The position numbers and the translations under genes were made by a program. From an uncultured Collinsella sp. (GTDB lineage Bacteria > Actinomycetota > Coriobacteriia > Coriobacteriales > Coriobacteriaceae), in assembly GCA_900539035.1 (NCBI GenBank), contig UQAU01000008.1, forward strand, positions 8,698 through 72,697: a DNA stretch of 64,000 bases, read 5' to 3'. The notes beneath the pieces are model-generated. The model did not search any database. It saw nothing but the letters and a program-made list of their open reading frames with translations, and was not told the DNA's origin. Below are positions 39,694 through 49,130 of this stretch, one piece after another (positions within the stretch are counted from its first letter, which is position 1; each line of letters opens with the position of its first letter).

Positions 39694-41364
39694 CTACTCT
39701 TTATGGCTGCCACCTCCCCGCTTGACCAGGAGCGCGACCACGATGAGCGTGGCTCCGGCGACCGCTGCGGCGGCCGCGGCGTACATTGCCATATCGCCAG
39801 TCGAGGGCATAAAGCCTCCGGTGGTAATGCTAGGGGGTGTGCCGGTGGGCGTGTTGATGAGCGACGCCTCCAGGCTGCCCGTCGACCCGTCCGCGCTGTC
39901 GGCGCGCAGGGGCGACTCGGCCGTGATGGTGAGTTTGGGCTTGGCGGCGGCCACCTGGTCGACGTCCAGGCCCTCGGCCTTGACCGTCACGGAGCGCGTG
40001 CCCTCAAAGGCGGTGTAGCCCTTGGGCGCCTTGAGCTCGCGGACCTCCAGCTTGCCCGAGTCCACGCCCGAGACGGTCACGCGGCCGTCCTCGCCCGTGG
40101 TGAGGGTGGCCTTGCCCTCCGCATCCCATGTGCCGTCGGCCGCCAGCGTGCGGCCGCGGTCGTCGGTGATGCTCAGGACCGCCCCGGCAAGCGGCTTGTC
40201 GCCGTCGCTGCCGCGCTTGGTGAGCGCGAGATCCCAGGTGTAGGCGCACGCGTCATCGCTCGGCGTGCTGGTAAAGCCGGTGTCGCCGGACTGGTCGGCA
40301 AAGGGAGAGCGCGGGTAGCGCAGGTAGACCTCGTTGGGGTTGCCCTTCGCGATGCCGTGATTGCATGCGCTGTTGAGCGGCGCGTTGTACACGGCGACCA
40401 CGCGGGCGCCCGCGGTGAAGGCGTCGGCCCCGCCGAGCGCGGCGATCAGGTCGCCGGTGCGCACGGTGAAGGTCTTGCCGTCGGCCGCTACCTTGGTGGC
40501 GCACTGGGCCGTGATATCGGTCCAGCCCTTCGCGGGCTCGGTGCCGGCGCGGCCGTCCTTGCCGGCCGAAACGGCGTCGAAGCCGCCGTCCGCGCCCGCC
40601 GCCACGTACACGCGAATGCTCGCAGCGACCTTGGAGGGGTCGAGCCCCGCGCTCATGGTGTCGACGAACTTCACCGTATAGGTGTCGTAGGCAGTGAGCC
40701 CGGCCGGGACCGTGGCCGAGAGGCGCCAGTACAGGTCGTCGGCGACCGTGGCGTCGGCGGCCTTCTGCCATGCGGCGGTGCTGTCCTCCAGCACATGCTT
40801 TTGGACCTTTGGCGTCGCGGCCTTGGGCTTGACGGTGACGGCGCTGCCGCCGACCAGGGCCATAATCGGCGCGGTGCCGGCCTCACCCTGGGCGATGGCG
40901 GCGTCGTCGGCGACGATGAGCCAGTAGCCACAGGACAGCTCGGCCGTCGTGCCCGCGTTAAGGGGCACGAACACGGCGCCAGAGCTCTGGAGGGAACGAG
41001 CGAGCTGTGCGCTCAGCGCGCTCGTAAGGTGGGAATCGGTGTTGAGCCACTCGGCAGCTTCCCGCGCGGTGGTCTGGGATTTGGGCATGCCGGCGCTGTG
41101 CAGCACAGGCAGCGCGGCGTCGCGCACGGCGTCGCTTGCCCAGGCGAAGTCGGTGGCGATCTTGGCGTCGCTGTCGCCGTCGACGACGTTGGCGCTAAAG
41201 ATCTGGTAGGCGTTGTAGCTGCTCGCCGCGGTGCCGCTCACCGTGATGGAACCGGTCGAGGTCGGCGCGGCCTGCGCGGAAGCGGGGAACACAACCGCGC
41301 GGGTGCCGATCAGGAGGGCAAGCAGCGCAAACAAGATCGGGAAGGAGCAAACTTTCTTATTCAC
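39694..41364 (-). CDS. Pilin / LPXTG-like surface protein
   Basis: 556 aa from GTG at 41364 with GGGAGGCGAGC before it; the GTG lies inside the adhesin gene's end (8-base overlap). Signal peptide FPILFALLALLIGTRAVV...AQAAP; repeated pilin-type beta domains (GSITVSGTAASSYNAYQIFSA resembles the major pilin start); SpaA-type domain with E-box GKLEVRELKAPKGYTAF; sorting signal MPSTG instead of LPXTG, then a hydrophobic tail and KRGGGSHKE. Probably basal or second pilin. Confidence 0.85.
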   Translation of the reverse strand: MNKKVCSFPILFALLALLIGTRAVVFPASAQAAPTSTGSITVSGTAASSYNAYQIFSANVVDGDSDAKIATDFAWASDAVRDAALPVLHSAGMPKSQTTAREAAEWLNTDSHLTSALSAQLARSLQSSGAVFVPLNAGTTAELSCGYWLIVADDAAIAQGEAGTAPIMALVGGSAVTVKPKAATPKVQKHVLEDSTAAWQKAADATVADDLYWRLSATVPAGLTAYDTYTVKFVDTMSAGLDPSKVAASIRVYVAAGADGGFDAVSAGKDGRAGTEPAKGWTDITAQCATKVAADGKTFTVRTGDLIAALGGADAFTAGARVVAVYNAPLNSACNHGIAKGNPNEVYLRYPRSPFADQSGDTGFTSTPSDDACAYTWDLALTKRGSDGDKPLAGAVLSITDDRGRTLAADGTWDAEGKATLTTGEDGRVTVSGVDSGKLEVRELKAPKGYTAFEGTRSVTVKAEGLDVDQVAAAKPKLTITAESPLRADSADGSTGSLEASLINTPTGTPPSITTGGFMPSTGDMAMYAAAAAAVAGATLIVVALLVKRGGGSHKE

Positions 41365-44300
41365 GACGCTCGCCTCCCTTCGCATTCGCCTTGCGACGAA
41401 TGTGCATCCAGGCTGCAGCAGCGCAAAGCACCGCCGCGCCGGCTAGGTACGTCAGAGTGACGCCCGACATACCAGAAAGGGGCAGAGTGGTGGAGTAGGT
41501 GTTGGTGAAGGTGGGGTTATCGGTCGGTGTCTCCCTCACATGATTGTTGGCGTCGACCTCGTAGTAGGCCGGCGTGCAGGTCAGATGTCCTTTGCCGTCA
41601 TCCTCTGCCGTCACAACAACCTTAAAGGTCTTGGTGTCGTTCTTGTAGCCTTCGTGTTTGGTGCCATCGGGCTCGCTGGCGTCGCATTCACAGATGTAGT
41701 AGGTGACTGTTGCTTTGCCACCAGTGAGATCTTTGATACCAAGCGGGCCAATCGTCTGATTCGCAAACGTCACCGTTGACTCATTGCCCGCCCCCTTACT
41801 AGTGTATTTGGTATCGAGCACCTGCTTGTTGCCACTGGCATCCTTGGTGTACAGCTCGAACTTGAACTTCTTCATCTCGCCGCCATCGACCTTCTTGGTC
41901 ACCTGAGGTGTCCAAGTGCCTGAGGTCTGGTAGGGCGCAAGTTCGTTCGTAAACGCAGGTTTGGAGTCGTTACCGATTTTTACGGTCGAGACGGTCTTAT
42001 CGTTCGCATCTTCGATCCAACCATAGAAGTCAGATTCGCACGCGGTGAAGTCCGCTGCGCCTTCCTTTTTTACGGATACTGTGGAAGCGCTCTTATCAAC
42101 TCCATAACGATTAATATCGATCCCCAAGAGGCTGGTCGTATCAACTGGCTTCGTACCAACCTTTATATGTATTTTGTAAATAGCCTTATCAAACTTTGTT
42201 CCCTTTTCATCGATAGGAACTTCAACAAGGTAGAGGTCGTAATCGCCCGACTGGTAGTTCGCAGCCGTATCAATGACGATCTCTCCACTTTCATTAACGG
42301 TAACCTCGGACGTCGCCTCGCATCCGTTTGCGTTAAGTGAGCCGTCCGTATTCCAATACGGCTCCCCAGCTGAATCGGCGGCTTTACCCAACAGCTTGAA
42401 CTTATAGCCGTGGCCCGTGAGGCCTTGCGGTTCGCCGTCCTTCATAAGGACCTTGTTAGCCTTGACTTTGATTGCAGGATACACGTCCAGGGAAGTAACC
42501 TCACCGACGATGAGATCGCCGTTGGTCATGATGCCGCCACCATGGGTATAGGAGTAGTTGCCACTGATGATGGTCGTAGCCGCGCCTTGCGCCTTATTTA
42601 TGGCATCATCAGTCGGCTGAGCCTCCAAACCGAACATGTACTTAGCCTCGGCACCGCCATTTGGGTCGATAGTAACCGGATTTCCGTCGCAGGTGCCGTG
42701 CCAGCCAGCTGAGCCGCCGCCGAGCATCTTGCCAAGAACAACGGCAATTGTCGACCTCGCATCATCTTTATTACGTACCAAGAAGAAATCCTTATGGCCG
42801 GAATTTTGGAAGCCAGGAGTAACGTAATTTGTTTCATCGTGGTCTTCATTTTTGTTGTTGCCGCCAGCGGAATAATGATACGTTCCCAGCGGATTGCCAT
42901 CTTGATCAACGTTATCTTTGTTGCCATAGATAGCAGCGCCATATGAGTGCAAAACGATTGTCTCGCCCGTAGGGCATGCGCCAATTCCGCCACTCCAGCC
43001 ACCAGCTTTGTTGCCGGTGATAAGCGATCTGAGGATGTTAAGCCTACCGTGCTCCTGGATAAAGATGCCACCGCCGCCCCAGTCGCCACCACGGTCTTTA
43101 GTGCTGCCCGTCATGGTCTTGTTGTTGGTGATGTAAATCTTGCTGTTCTCACCAGCATTAATTGTTGCCATCGTACCGCTGTTGTTACCGCCAGCAATAC
43201 GCAAGCCGCCGCCTTCGCCGTTAACAGATTTGTTGCCCGCAATCGTGCCACCTGTCATGGTAAACGTAATCGCTTTGCCCCAGAAGCCAGCGTAGATTCC
43301 GCCACCAGCCTCGTTGGAGTAGTTGGCCGTAACAGAACCGCCCGTCATGTTCAGTGTGCCACCATCGACAGAAGCAATACCGCCGCCGCCGAGCAGACCA
43401 AGGTTGAACTTTTCAGTGATATAGGAGTCGACGCGGTTGTTGGTAATATTTGCCGAGCCACCGATTGCAACATCAGCATTTTTGGTAAAGACGCCGCCGC
43501 CATAGCCATTATTGGGATTGTCGACGTCGTTATAGCGATCCCCATACGTAGCGTTGCCAGAGATAATTCCGCCCGAAAGGTTCAGGGTGGCTTTATTGTC
43601 AGCATAGACGCCGCCGCCAGAGGCTGCCTTGTTTGCCGCGATTATGCCGCCGGTCATGTTAAGCGAGGCATTTGCGCCCGTCACGCACAGGCCACCGCCC
43701 CAGCCGCCATTGTCACAGTTACCACCCGCGATATAGCCGCCTGAGATGTTAACGGTGCCTGAAGCTCTGATTACTTGGCCGTATTGTTTTAAACTTGCGG
43801 CAGTGGTGATCATGCCACCCTTGAGGTTGAGCACGCAGCCCTCATTAACGTTAATTACGTTTTGAACAGAACCATTATCTGATGCGGCATCAATCGCACC
43901 GAAGCCGGTCAGGACATGCTTGGTTGTAGTTTCGGTAGTACCGAGCCCGTTTTCCGTTGGCCCACTCACGGTCTCGAAGTAAGTAAGGCTCTTAGGAGTG
44001 CCTTTGTTTTTATTGCCAGATGGACCGGTCCATTCAACCCCAGCGAACTGACCCGGCTCACCGGTAAACGGCGTGGGATCATCGACGACACGGCCGGAAT
44101 CTTCGCCCGAATCCTCGATGGTAAGCGTGGCGTTATTCTGAACCACGATGAACGACTCCACCGAACCGGGACGGTGATAGAGCATGTTGCCGTTAAGATC
44201 GATGGTGGTGTTTGCGGTGATGGTGATCTGGCTATCTGACCAGGATTCACCACTCAAACGATACTTGCCGCCTCTATCGAATTTATGGGCAACATCACCT

Positions 44301-44716
44301 TCTACCTCTTTATAGTCTTCGGCACTGACGGGAGCGATAGCGTTTTCATCGCTATTTTCATTATCGGAAGGCTGTGCGTCGGAAGGCTGTGCCGCGCCCT
44401 TGGCCTCCACGCTATCGGCAGTCGAGCCCGCAGCAGCGGCGTCTTCGCTCGCGCCACCCTCAGTCTCGTCACTATTCTGGTTTTCGGTATCCCCGTTGTT
44501 GGTGTTGTCTACATCAGTAGACTCACTTGAGGAACCCCCCCCCATCACAGTTTCTTCGGTAGAAACCGTCTGGGCATCGTTGGCAATGGCCTGCGAGATC
44601 GGAGGCATGACGAGCGACAGTACCAGGCTCAGCACGGAGGCTCCGCACAAAACGCCTGCCAGTACACGGCGCGTCGCTTTATTACTCTGCTTAGTTTTTT
44701 CTGAATTCGCTTTCAT
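41357..44716 (-). CDS. Large adhesin / tip pilin with parallel beta-helix and LPXTG-like anchor
   Basis: 1119 aa, strong ribosome binding site GGGGAGGAGAC. N-terminal signal segment (VLCGASVLSLVLSLVM), a disordered acidic Ser/Asn/Glu region (about 50-125), then repeated right-handed beta-helix coils (LNMTGGIIAANKAASGGGVYAD, LNLSGGIISGN, LNMTGGSVTANYSNEAGGGIYAG). C-terminal pilin-like domains (KVKANKVL; VTKKVDGGEMKKFKFELY) and sorting signal LPLSG. First gene of the pilus operon, likely the tip adhesin. A G9 tract at codons ~58-60 could make it phase variable. Confidence 0.88.
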   Translation of the reverse strand: MKANSEKTKQSNKATRRVLAGVLCGASVLSLVLSLVMPPISQAIANDAQTVSTEETVMGGGSSSESTDVDNTNNGDTENQNSDETEGGASEDAAAAGSTADSVEAKGAAQPSDAQPSDNENSDENAIAPVSAEDYKEVEGDVAHKFDRGGKYRLSGESWSDSQITITANTTIDLNGNMLYHRPGSVESFIVVQNNATLTIEDSGEDSGRVVDDPTPFTGEPGQFAGVEWTGPSGNKNKGTPKSLTYFETVSGPTENGLGTTETTTKHVLTGFGAIDAASDNGSVQNVINVNEGCVLNLKGGMITTAASLKQYGQVIRASGTVNISGGYIAGGNCDNGGWGGGLCVTGANASLNMTGGIIAANKAASGGGVYADNKATLNLSGGIISGNATYGDRYNDVDNPNNGYGGGVFTKNADVAIGGSANITNNRVDSYITEKFNLGLLGGGGIASVDGGTLNMTGGSVTANYSNEAGGGIYAGFWGKAITFTMTGGTIAGNKSVNGEGGGLRIAGGNNSGTMATINAGENSKIYITNNKTMTGSTKDRGGDWGGGGIFIQEHGRLNILRSLITGNKAGGWSGGIGACPTGETIVLHSYGAAIYGNKDNVDQDGNPLGTYHYSAGGNNKNEDHDETNYVTPGFQNSGHKDFFLVRNKDDARSTIAVVLGKMLGGGSAGWHGTCDGNPVTIDPNGGAEAKYMFGLEAQPTDDAINKAQGAATTIISGNYSYTHGGGIMTNGDLIVGEVTSLDVYPAIKVKANKVLMKDGEPQGLTGHGYKFKLLGKAADSAGEPYWNTDGSLNANGCEATSEVTVNESGEIVIDTAANYQSGDYDLYLVEVPIDEKGTKFDKAIYKIHIKVGTKPVDTTSLLGIDINRYGVDKSASTVSVKKEGAADFTACESDFYGWIEDANDKTVSTVKIGNDSKPAFTNELAPYQTSGTWTPQVTKKVDGGEMKKFKFELYTKDASGNKQVLDTKYTSKGAGNESTVTFANQTIGPLGIKDLTGGKATVTYYICECDASEPDGTKHEGYKNDTKTFKVVVTAEDDGKGHLTCTPAYYEVDANNHVRETPTDNPTFTNTYSTTLPLSGMSGVTLTYLAGAAVLCAAAAWMHIRRKANAKGGERRE
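44535..44543 (-). repeat. G9 homopolymer in adhesin coding sequence
   Basis: Nine G residues on the coding strand (C9 on plus) encode Gly-Gly-Gly in VMGGGSSSES. Change by one base would truncate the adhesin after the signal region. Confidence 0.9.
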
Positions 44717-45222
44717 CGATGTCTCCTCCCCAAGAGACCGCGATCTTGCTCTTTCACTATCAAACGTATCTGCGCAACCTTTAATTGCGCACGCTTAGTA
44801 ATACTATTGTAACTATTGTTTAAACATCTGAGCAACAAAAACCGATAGTTTTGTAGCCAGTTCTCAATTCGCTTGACAATTGTTCAGATTTACTATCGTT
44901 TATTCGCTATAAAAAATCTGTTTCTACTGGTAATTAAGCTAGTTATCAGTTTTTTAATAGCATTTTATTAATTTGCACAACATTTTGCTCAAGAGCATGC
45001 ATCCTGCGAACGGTCGAAAATCGACCGTGAACGGTAGGTCATTAACCGGGAGGAATAGACTACCAAATTGATGGGAATATCTTTGACCCATCGGTAGTTA
45101 GAAGCGTAATGTTCAGACAACCATATCTGAATTTTCGCGCAGATTTTAGGCATCAATTCGCCCAAATCGCCTGAGACTACCGCAAAGGAGCCTGTCCCCT
45201 TTGCGGTGGTTCTCCCCCGGCG
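44717..45222. promoter_or_regulatory. AT-rich intergenic region upstream of the pilus operon
   Basis: About 500 bp without a gene, markedly AT-rich at 44780-45000. A perfect palindrome ACGGTCGA-AAA-TCGACCGT lies at 45010-45028, followed by the half-like GAACGGTAGGTC. It should hold the adhesin promoter; I cannot fix a -10/-35 pair with confidence. Confidence 0.45.
45176..45211. repeat. 36-bp palindromic repeat, family B copy 2
   Basis: ACTACCGCAAAGGAGCCTGT...TTGCGGTGGTT; compensatory A-to-G/T-to-C changes keep the stem. It ends 11 bases before the HAD gene stop. Confidence 0.9.
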
Positions 45223-46044
45223 CTACAGCAGATGATCCTCGATAAAGATCGCGATGCCGTCTTTGTCGTTGCTCGCGGTTACAAAGTCGGCGGCGGCACG
45301 AGTGGCGTCGCTGCCATTTGCCATGGCCACGCCCACGCCGGCGTCGGCCACCATGCAGGTGTCGTTGTCCGCATCGCCAAACACGCAGATGTCCTGGAGC
45401 TCCATGTCGTTGAGCTCCGCCACGCGCACAAGGCCGCGCGTCTTGGACACGCGCGGATCCATAAACTCGTAGAGCCGTTGCGTGGTTTGCAGAGCAGCCG
45501 CCTTAACAGTGTCATCGGCAAACGTCGACGCCCGCTCAATCACCCGCGGCATCACCTCGGGCGCCATGGTAAACATCACCTTGGGCTGCGGCTCGCGCAA
45601 GAACTCGGCAAAATCGACCACCTGGTAGGGCACGCCGTCGACGCGCGACAGGTGCTCGACGCACGCGTTGCTCTCGGGCACGTAGAACACGCCGTCTCGG
45701 GGGCAGACGGGCGTTGCCGGAAGGTCCGCCATGTGCTTGCAGATGCGCGCGATGGTCTCGCCCGGCAGCGGATAGCTCAGCTCGTTGATGTCGTGCGCGC
45801 GGTCGATGACCTCGGCGCCACCGCAGCCCACCATCACGTCTACCAGGCCTTCGATGCCCCAGAGCTCGTACATGGCCTCGGTCGCATGGGCGTCGCGCCC
45901 GGTGCACAGGCCAAACAGCACGCCGCGCTCGCGCAGGGCGCGGATCGCCGCCACGGTGCGCGGGGACACCGTGTGCCGGCTCGTGAGCAGCGTGCCGTCG
46001 ATATCGCAGAACACGGCTTTGATGTGGCTGAAGGTGGTGTCCAT
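45223..46044 (-). CDS. HAD-superfamily (Cof-type) hydrolase
   Basis: 273 aa from ATG at 46044 (AGAAAGGCCCCC upstream). HAD motif I FCDIDGTLLTS with two catalytic Asp, motif II LCTGRD, and motif IV FGDADNDTCMVADAGVGVAMANGSD are intact, with a C2-type cap. Such enzymes dephosphorylate sugar phosphates, flavin precursors or similar; the substrate cannot be told. Confidence 0.92.
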   Translation of the reverse strand: MDTTFSHIKAVFCDIDGTLLTSRHTVSPRTVAAIRALRERGVLFGLCTGRDAHATEAMYELWGIEGLVDVMVGCGGAEVIDRAHDINELSYPLPGETIARICKHMADLPATPVCPRDGVFYVPESNACVEHLSRVDGVPYQVVDFAEFLREPQPKVMFTMAPEVMPRVIERASTFADDTVKAAALQTTQRLYEFMDPRVSKTRGLVRVAELNDMELQDICVFGDADNDTCMVADAGVGVAMANGSDATRAAADFVTASNDKDGIAIFIEDHLL

Positions 46045-46130
46045 GGGGGCCTTTCTGGGTTGTGCGGCGGTGTGGGGTGTATTCGTGAACGGCGTACATG
46101 GTATACCAAGGCACAGGCCGTTGGGACCCG

Positions 46131-46166
46131 ATCGCCACAAAGGTGCCTGGCCCCTTTGTGGTGGCC
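46131..46166. repeat. 36-bp palindromic repeat, family B copy 3
   Basis: ATCGCCACAAAGGTGCCTGG...TTTGTGGTGGCC. Located 30 bases from family A copy 2, between the divergent-ended HAD and MFS genes. Confidence 0.9.
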
Positions 46167-46195
46167 GGACTCGCAGGGTGGCCTAGCCGGAGCAC

Positions 46196-46260
46196 AAACC
46201 ATCACAACATTCGACGTTATTCGGCAAAATCGCGATTTTCATCGAATGTTGTGATGGTTT
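46196..46260. repeat. 65-bp palindromic repeat, family A copy 2
   Basis: Arms AAACCATCACAACATTCGA and complement are identical to copy 1; only three centre bases differ. It ends directly at the MFS stop codon (46261). Confidence 0.97.
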
Positions 46261-47547
46261 TTACTGCTTTGCGGCACGATCCAAGTGCCAACGACCAAAT
46301 AGCAGCAACGCTGCGGGAACCGCCGTCACGACCATGCCCGCCCCGATGAGCGTCTGCTGCACGCCAAACGTCGCCGCCAGCCAGGGGGCAATCGCCAGCG
46401 GGGCCACGCCGGCGAACATGTTGCCAAAGCCCATGACCGAGTTGACGCGACCGAGCTGCTCGAGCGGAGCCGTCGTTTGCACGATAGTGTTGTGAAGCGG
46501 GTTGACGACGCCCCAGGCCACGCCCAGGACAATCTGGCCGATAAGGGCCACGCCCACGTACGGCGTTCCCACGTAGAGCAGGCTTCCCAGACCCACGGAC
46601 ATGAGCGCCACGAGCAGCGTTTTGAGGCTGACAAAGCGCGCCGGCAAGCGGAGCGCGGCCACGGCGCCCAGCACCGCGCCCACGCCGCAGGCCGACGAGA
46701 GCCAGCCCATCCACTCGACACCGACGTGCAGGACATCGCGGTAGAAGAACGACTCCAGCGGATCGAAGGCACCGTAGCCAAAGTTCGAGAGGAAGATGAT
46801 GAAGAACAGCAGGGCGAGAACGCTGTTGGTAAAGACTGTCTTGATGCTGGTCGCAAAGGTGACACGGGAGGACGTGTTGGGGTCGGGGCTTTGGCTGGCC
46901 TTATCCGATGTGATGTCGCCAACCGCGGGTTTGCCTTCGTGTGTGGCAACCTGACCTGCACTTTGCCTAAAGCCCCAACCGGCAATGAGCGCCAACGCGG
47001 TAAAGAGCATCATGAGCATGAACACCGCGCGCGACGACGCAGCCGCCGCGACAAAGCCGCCCAGCGTGGGACCAACGATGATACTCACGTTTGAAAACAT
47101 GGCGATGGCGGAGTTGATGTCTTTGAGCTCGACGGGATCGTCGGTGAGATAGGCCGGATAGGACGTGGCGATGGGCTGGGCGAACCCCATCACAAAACCC
47201 AGGAGCGCCGCGCCGAGCAGGACGATGCCGGTCGTGCCGCCAAAGGCGATAATCGTCGCGCCGGTTGCCAGCGCGCCGACGATGCTCAGCAGAAAATGGT
47301 GGCGCGGGCCCCAAGCGTCGAGCGCGGCGCCGCCCGCAAAGGACCCCAGGATCACAAAGACGTTCATAAACAGAACGGCCAGCGACGTCGCGACGACCGA
47401 GGCATCGTCTGCATAGGTGAGCGTTCCGATGACGCCGATAAAGTAGCTGGTCTGAAAACCGGTGTAGATGAGAAAGCGCATCGCCACCAGGCGCTTGGCC
47501 TGCACGGACAGCGATGATCGAGGCTTTGAGAAAAGAGGGGCGAGCAT
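46261..47547 (-). CDS. MFS transporter
   Basis: 428 aa from ATG at 47547 (AAGGAGTCTCC before it). Twelve hydrophobic segments in two halves with a central charged loop (KPAVGDITSDKASQSPDPN); GGAALDAWGPRHHF after TM2-3 is the MFS A-motif region. Resembles MFS_3/EntS-type exporters. Substrate unknown; no regulator adjoins. Confidence 0.85.
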   Translation of the reverse strand: MLAPLFSKPRSSLSVQAKRLVAMRFLIYTGFQTSYFIGVIGTLTYADDASVVATSLAVLFMNVFVILGSFAGGAALDAWGPRHHFLLSIVGALATGATIIAFGGTTGIVLLGAALLGFVMGFAQPIATSYPAYLTDDPVELKDINSAIAMFSNVSIIVGPTLGGFVAAAASSRAVFMLMMLFTALALIAGWGFRQSAGQVATHEGKPAVGDITSDKASQSPDPNTSSRVTFATSIKTVFTNSVLALLFFIIFLSNFGYGAFDPLESFFYRDVLHVGVEWMGWLSSACGVGAVLGAVAALRLPARFVSLKTLLVALMSVGLGSLLYVGTPYVGVALIGQIVLGVAWGVVNPLHNTIVQTTAPLEQLGRVNSVMGFGNMFAGVAPLAIAPWLAATFGVQQTLIGAGMVVTAVPAALLLFGRWHLDRAAKQ

Positions 47548-47720
47548 GGAGACTCCTTGTTTCATACGAATGCGGACGGAGGGTATTCGCCACCGTCTGT
47601 CAAATCAATCTATCCGCATGAAACGTTAAGGACGCATCAAGCCCCTTCTCTCCGTTTTTCGCCCGTCATGAACTGCTTGGTAGATTCTAAGGCATGTCCC
47701 ACACATCTACCAAAGCAAAA

Positions 47721-47756
47721 ACCACCACAAAGGTGCCTGGCCCCTTTGTGGTGGAA
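47721..47756. repeat. 36-bp palindromic repeat, family B copy 4
   Basis: ACCACCACAAAGGTGCCTGG...CTTTGTGGTGGAAA, in the region between MFS start and moaC-mobB stop. Confidence 0.93.
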
Positions 47757-47775
47757 ATGACGTTTGCCCAGATAA

Positions 47776-47812
47776 AACCTGCCAAAATAAACCTGTCCCT
47801 TTTTGGCAGGTT
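47776..47812 (-). terminator. Terminator-like 12-bp palindrome after moaC-mobB
   Basis: Perfect arms AACCTGCCAAAA/TTTTGGCAGGTT with a 13-base centre containing CCTGTCCC, the same core as the family B repeats. It lies 12 bases from the stop codon. Confidence 0.7.
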
Positions 47813-47824
47813 CAGCGTCAAGCC

Positions 47825-49126
47825 TTAAAGATGGTCTTGGATGAGATCGCAGATGGCTCGGGCGTCGTTGATGTTGATGGCTCGGGTCGCAAAGCCGGCG
47901 TCGAAGGCCTGGCGCGCCAGGGCCTCATTGCAGGCAAGGGCCAGCGTGCGGCCGTCGACTAGGTCGAGCGAGCTCTTGCCGCGCAGACGGTCGACACCGG
48001 AGCGTGCGACGACGATGTTGTCGAAGCCCTCGGTCTTGTAGCCCTCAATGATTACCACGTCGACATCGTTGTAGCGCGACAGCAGCTCGCGCGCGGGCAT
48101 CTCGTCCTCCTCGCGCGTGTCGGCGTACTCCGCCCAGCGCGTGGCGCAGATGAGGCCCACGTGTTTTGAGCCGGCCTGGTGATGGCGCCACGTATCCTTA
48201 GCGGGCACATCGATATCAAAGCCGTGATGCCCATGATGCTTGAGCGAGCCCACGCGCAGACCGCGGCGGGTGAGCTCGGCAATGACCTTCTCGACGAGCG
48301 TGGTCTTGCCCGAGTTTTGGTAGCCGATAAACGCGATCGCGGGGACGGCCGGTGCCGGAGCTGCGGGCGCGGCGGCGACGGGCGCGCTTGCGAGCGTGGC
48401 ACCGTCAGCGGTCACGGACTCAACGGCAGTGGCCTGACGCTCTGCGCGATCCCATACGCCCGAGCGGCCGCCCTCCTTGTGCAGCAGGCGCACGTCAACG
48501 ATCTCCATGCCGCGATCGACGGCCTTGCACATATCGTAGATGGTCAGACACGCGGCACTCGCGCCGGTCAACGCCTCCATCTCGATGCCCGTCTTGCCCG
48601 TCACGCCCGCCGTGACCAGCACGTGAAAGCCAACCTGCCCGTCCGCGCGCGCCGTCGCCCAGCCCTCGGGCACGTCCTCGGCCGGCGTCCCCGCCGGAGC
48701 GATGGGCGCAATGTCGCACTTGCTCTTGGTAATAAGCAACGGATGACACATGGGAATGATGTCGCTCGTGCGCTTGATGGCCATGATGCCCGCCACACGC
48801 GCACAGGCGAGCACATCGCCCTTTTTAGCGCGGTCCTGCAGCACCATAGCCTGCGTCTCGGGGTGCATGAGGATGGTGCCCTCGGCGATGGCAATGCGAT
48901 GAGTCTCGGCCTTGTCGGACACGTCGACCATGCGTACCTCGCCCTTGGCGTCCACATGCGTCAGCTCGTCGCGACGGGCGTCGCGGGCGGACTCGGCGAC
49001 AGCGCTGGCAGTCGGCTGCGCAGGCGCGTCGGCGTTACCGGCATTCGCCGCAGCCGTGACTTTGTGGGCAGACATCGCGGCCCTGCGAGCGGCCTTGGTG
49101 GCATCGGCGTACCTGCTCTTGGCCAT
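47825..49126 (-). CDS. moaC-mobB: MoaC-MobB fusion: cyclic pyranopterin monophosphate synthase and molybdopterin-guanine dinucleotide protein B
   Basis: 433 aa from ATG at 49126 (GGAGGATGATC upstream). After a ~45-residue Ala-rich leader, residues ~50-210 are MoaC: MVDVSDKAETHRIA, KRTSDIIPMCHPLL, GIEMEALTGASAACLTIYDMCKAVD. An Ala/Pro linker (about 235-255) leads to MobB: FIGYQNSGKTTLVEKVI (Walker A), SLKHHGHHGFDIDV. MoaC forms the precursor Z ring with MoaA; MobB is a GTP-binding adaptor for bis-MGD formation. Fusing two non-consecutive steps is unusual but domain integrity looks full. Four bases separate it from moaA. Confidence 0.92.
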   Translation of the reverse strand: MAKSRYADATKAARRAAMSAHKVTAAANAGNADAPAQPTASAVAESARDARRDELTHVDAKGEVRMVDVSDKAETHRIAIAEGTILMHPETQAMVLQDRAKKGDVLACARVAGIMAIKRTSDIIPMCHPLLITKSKCDIAPIAPAGTPAEDVPEGWATARADGQVGFHVLVTAGVTGKTGIEMEALTGASAACLTIYDMCKAVDRGMEIVDVRLLHKEGGRSGVWDRAERQATAVESVTADGATLASAPVAAAPAAPAPAVPAIAFIGYQNSGKTTLVEKVIAELTRRGLRVGSLKHHGHHGFDIDVPAKDTWRHHQAGSKHVGLICATRWAEYADTREEDEMPARELLSRYNDVDVVIIEGYKTEGFDNIVVARSGVDRLRGKSSLDLVDGRTLALACNEALARQAFDAGFATRAININDARAICDLIQDHL

Positions 49127-49130
49127 ATGA

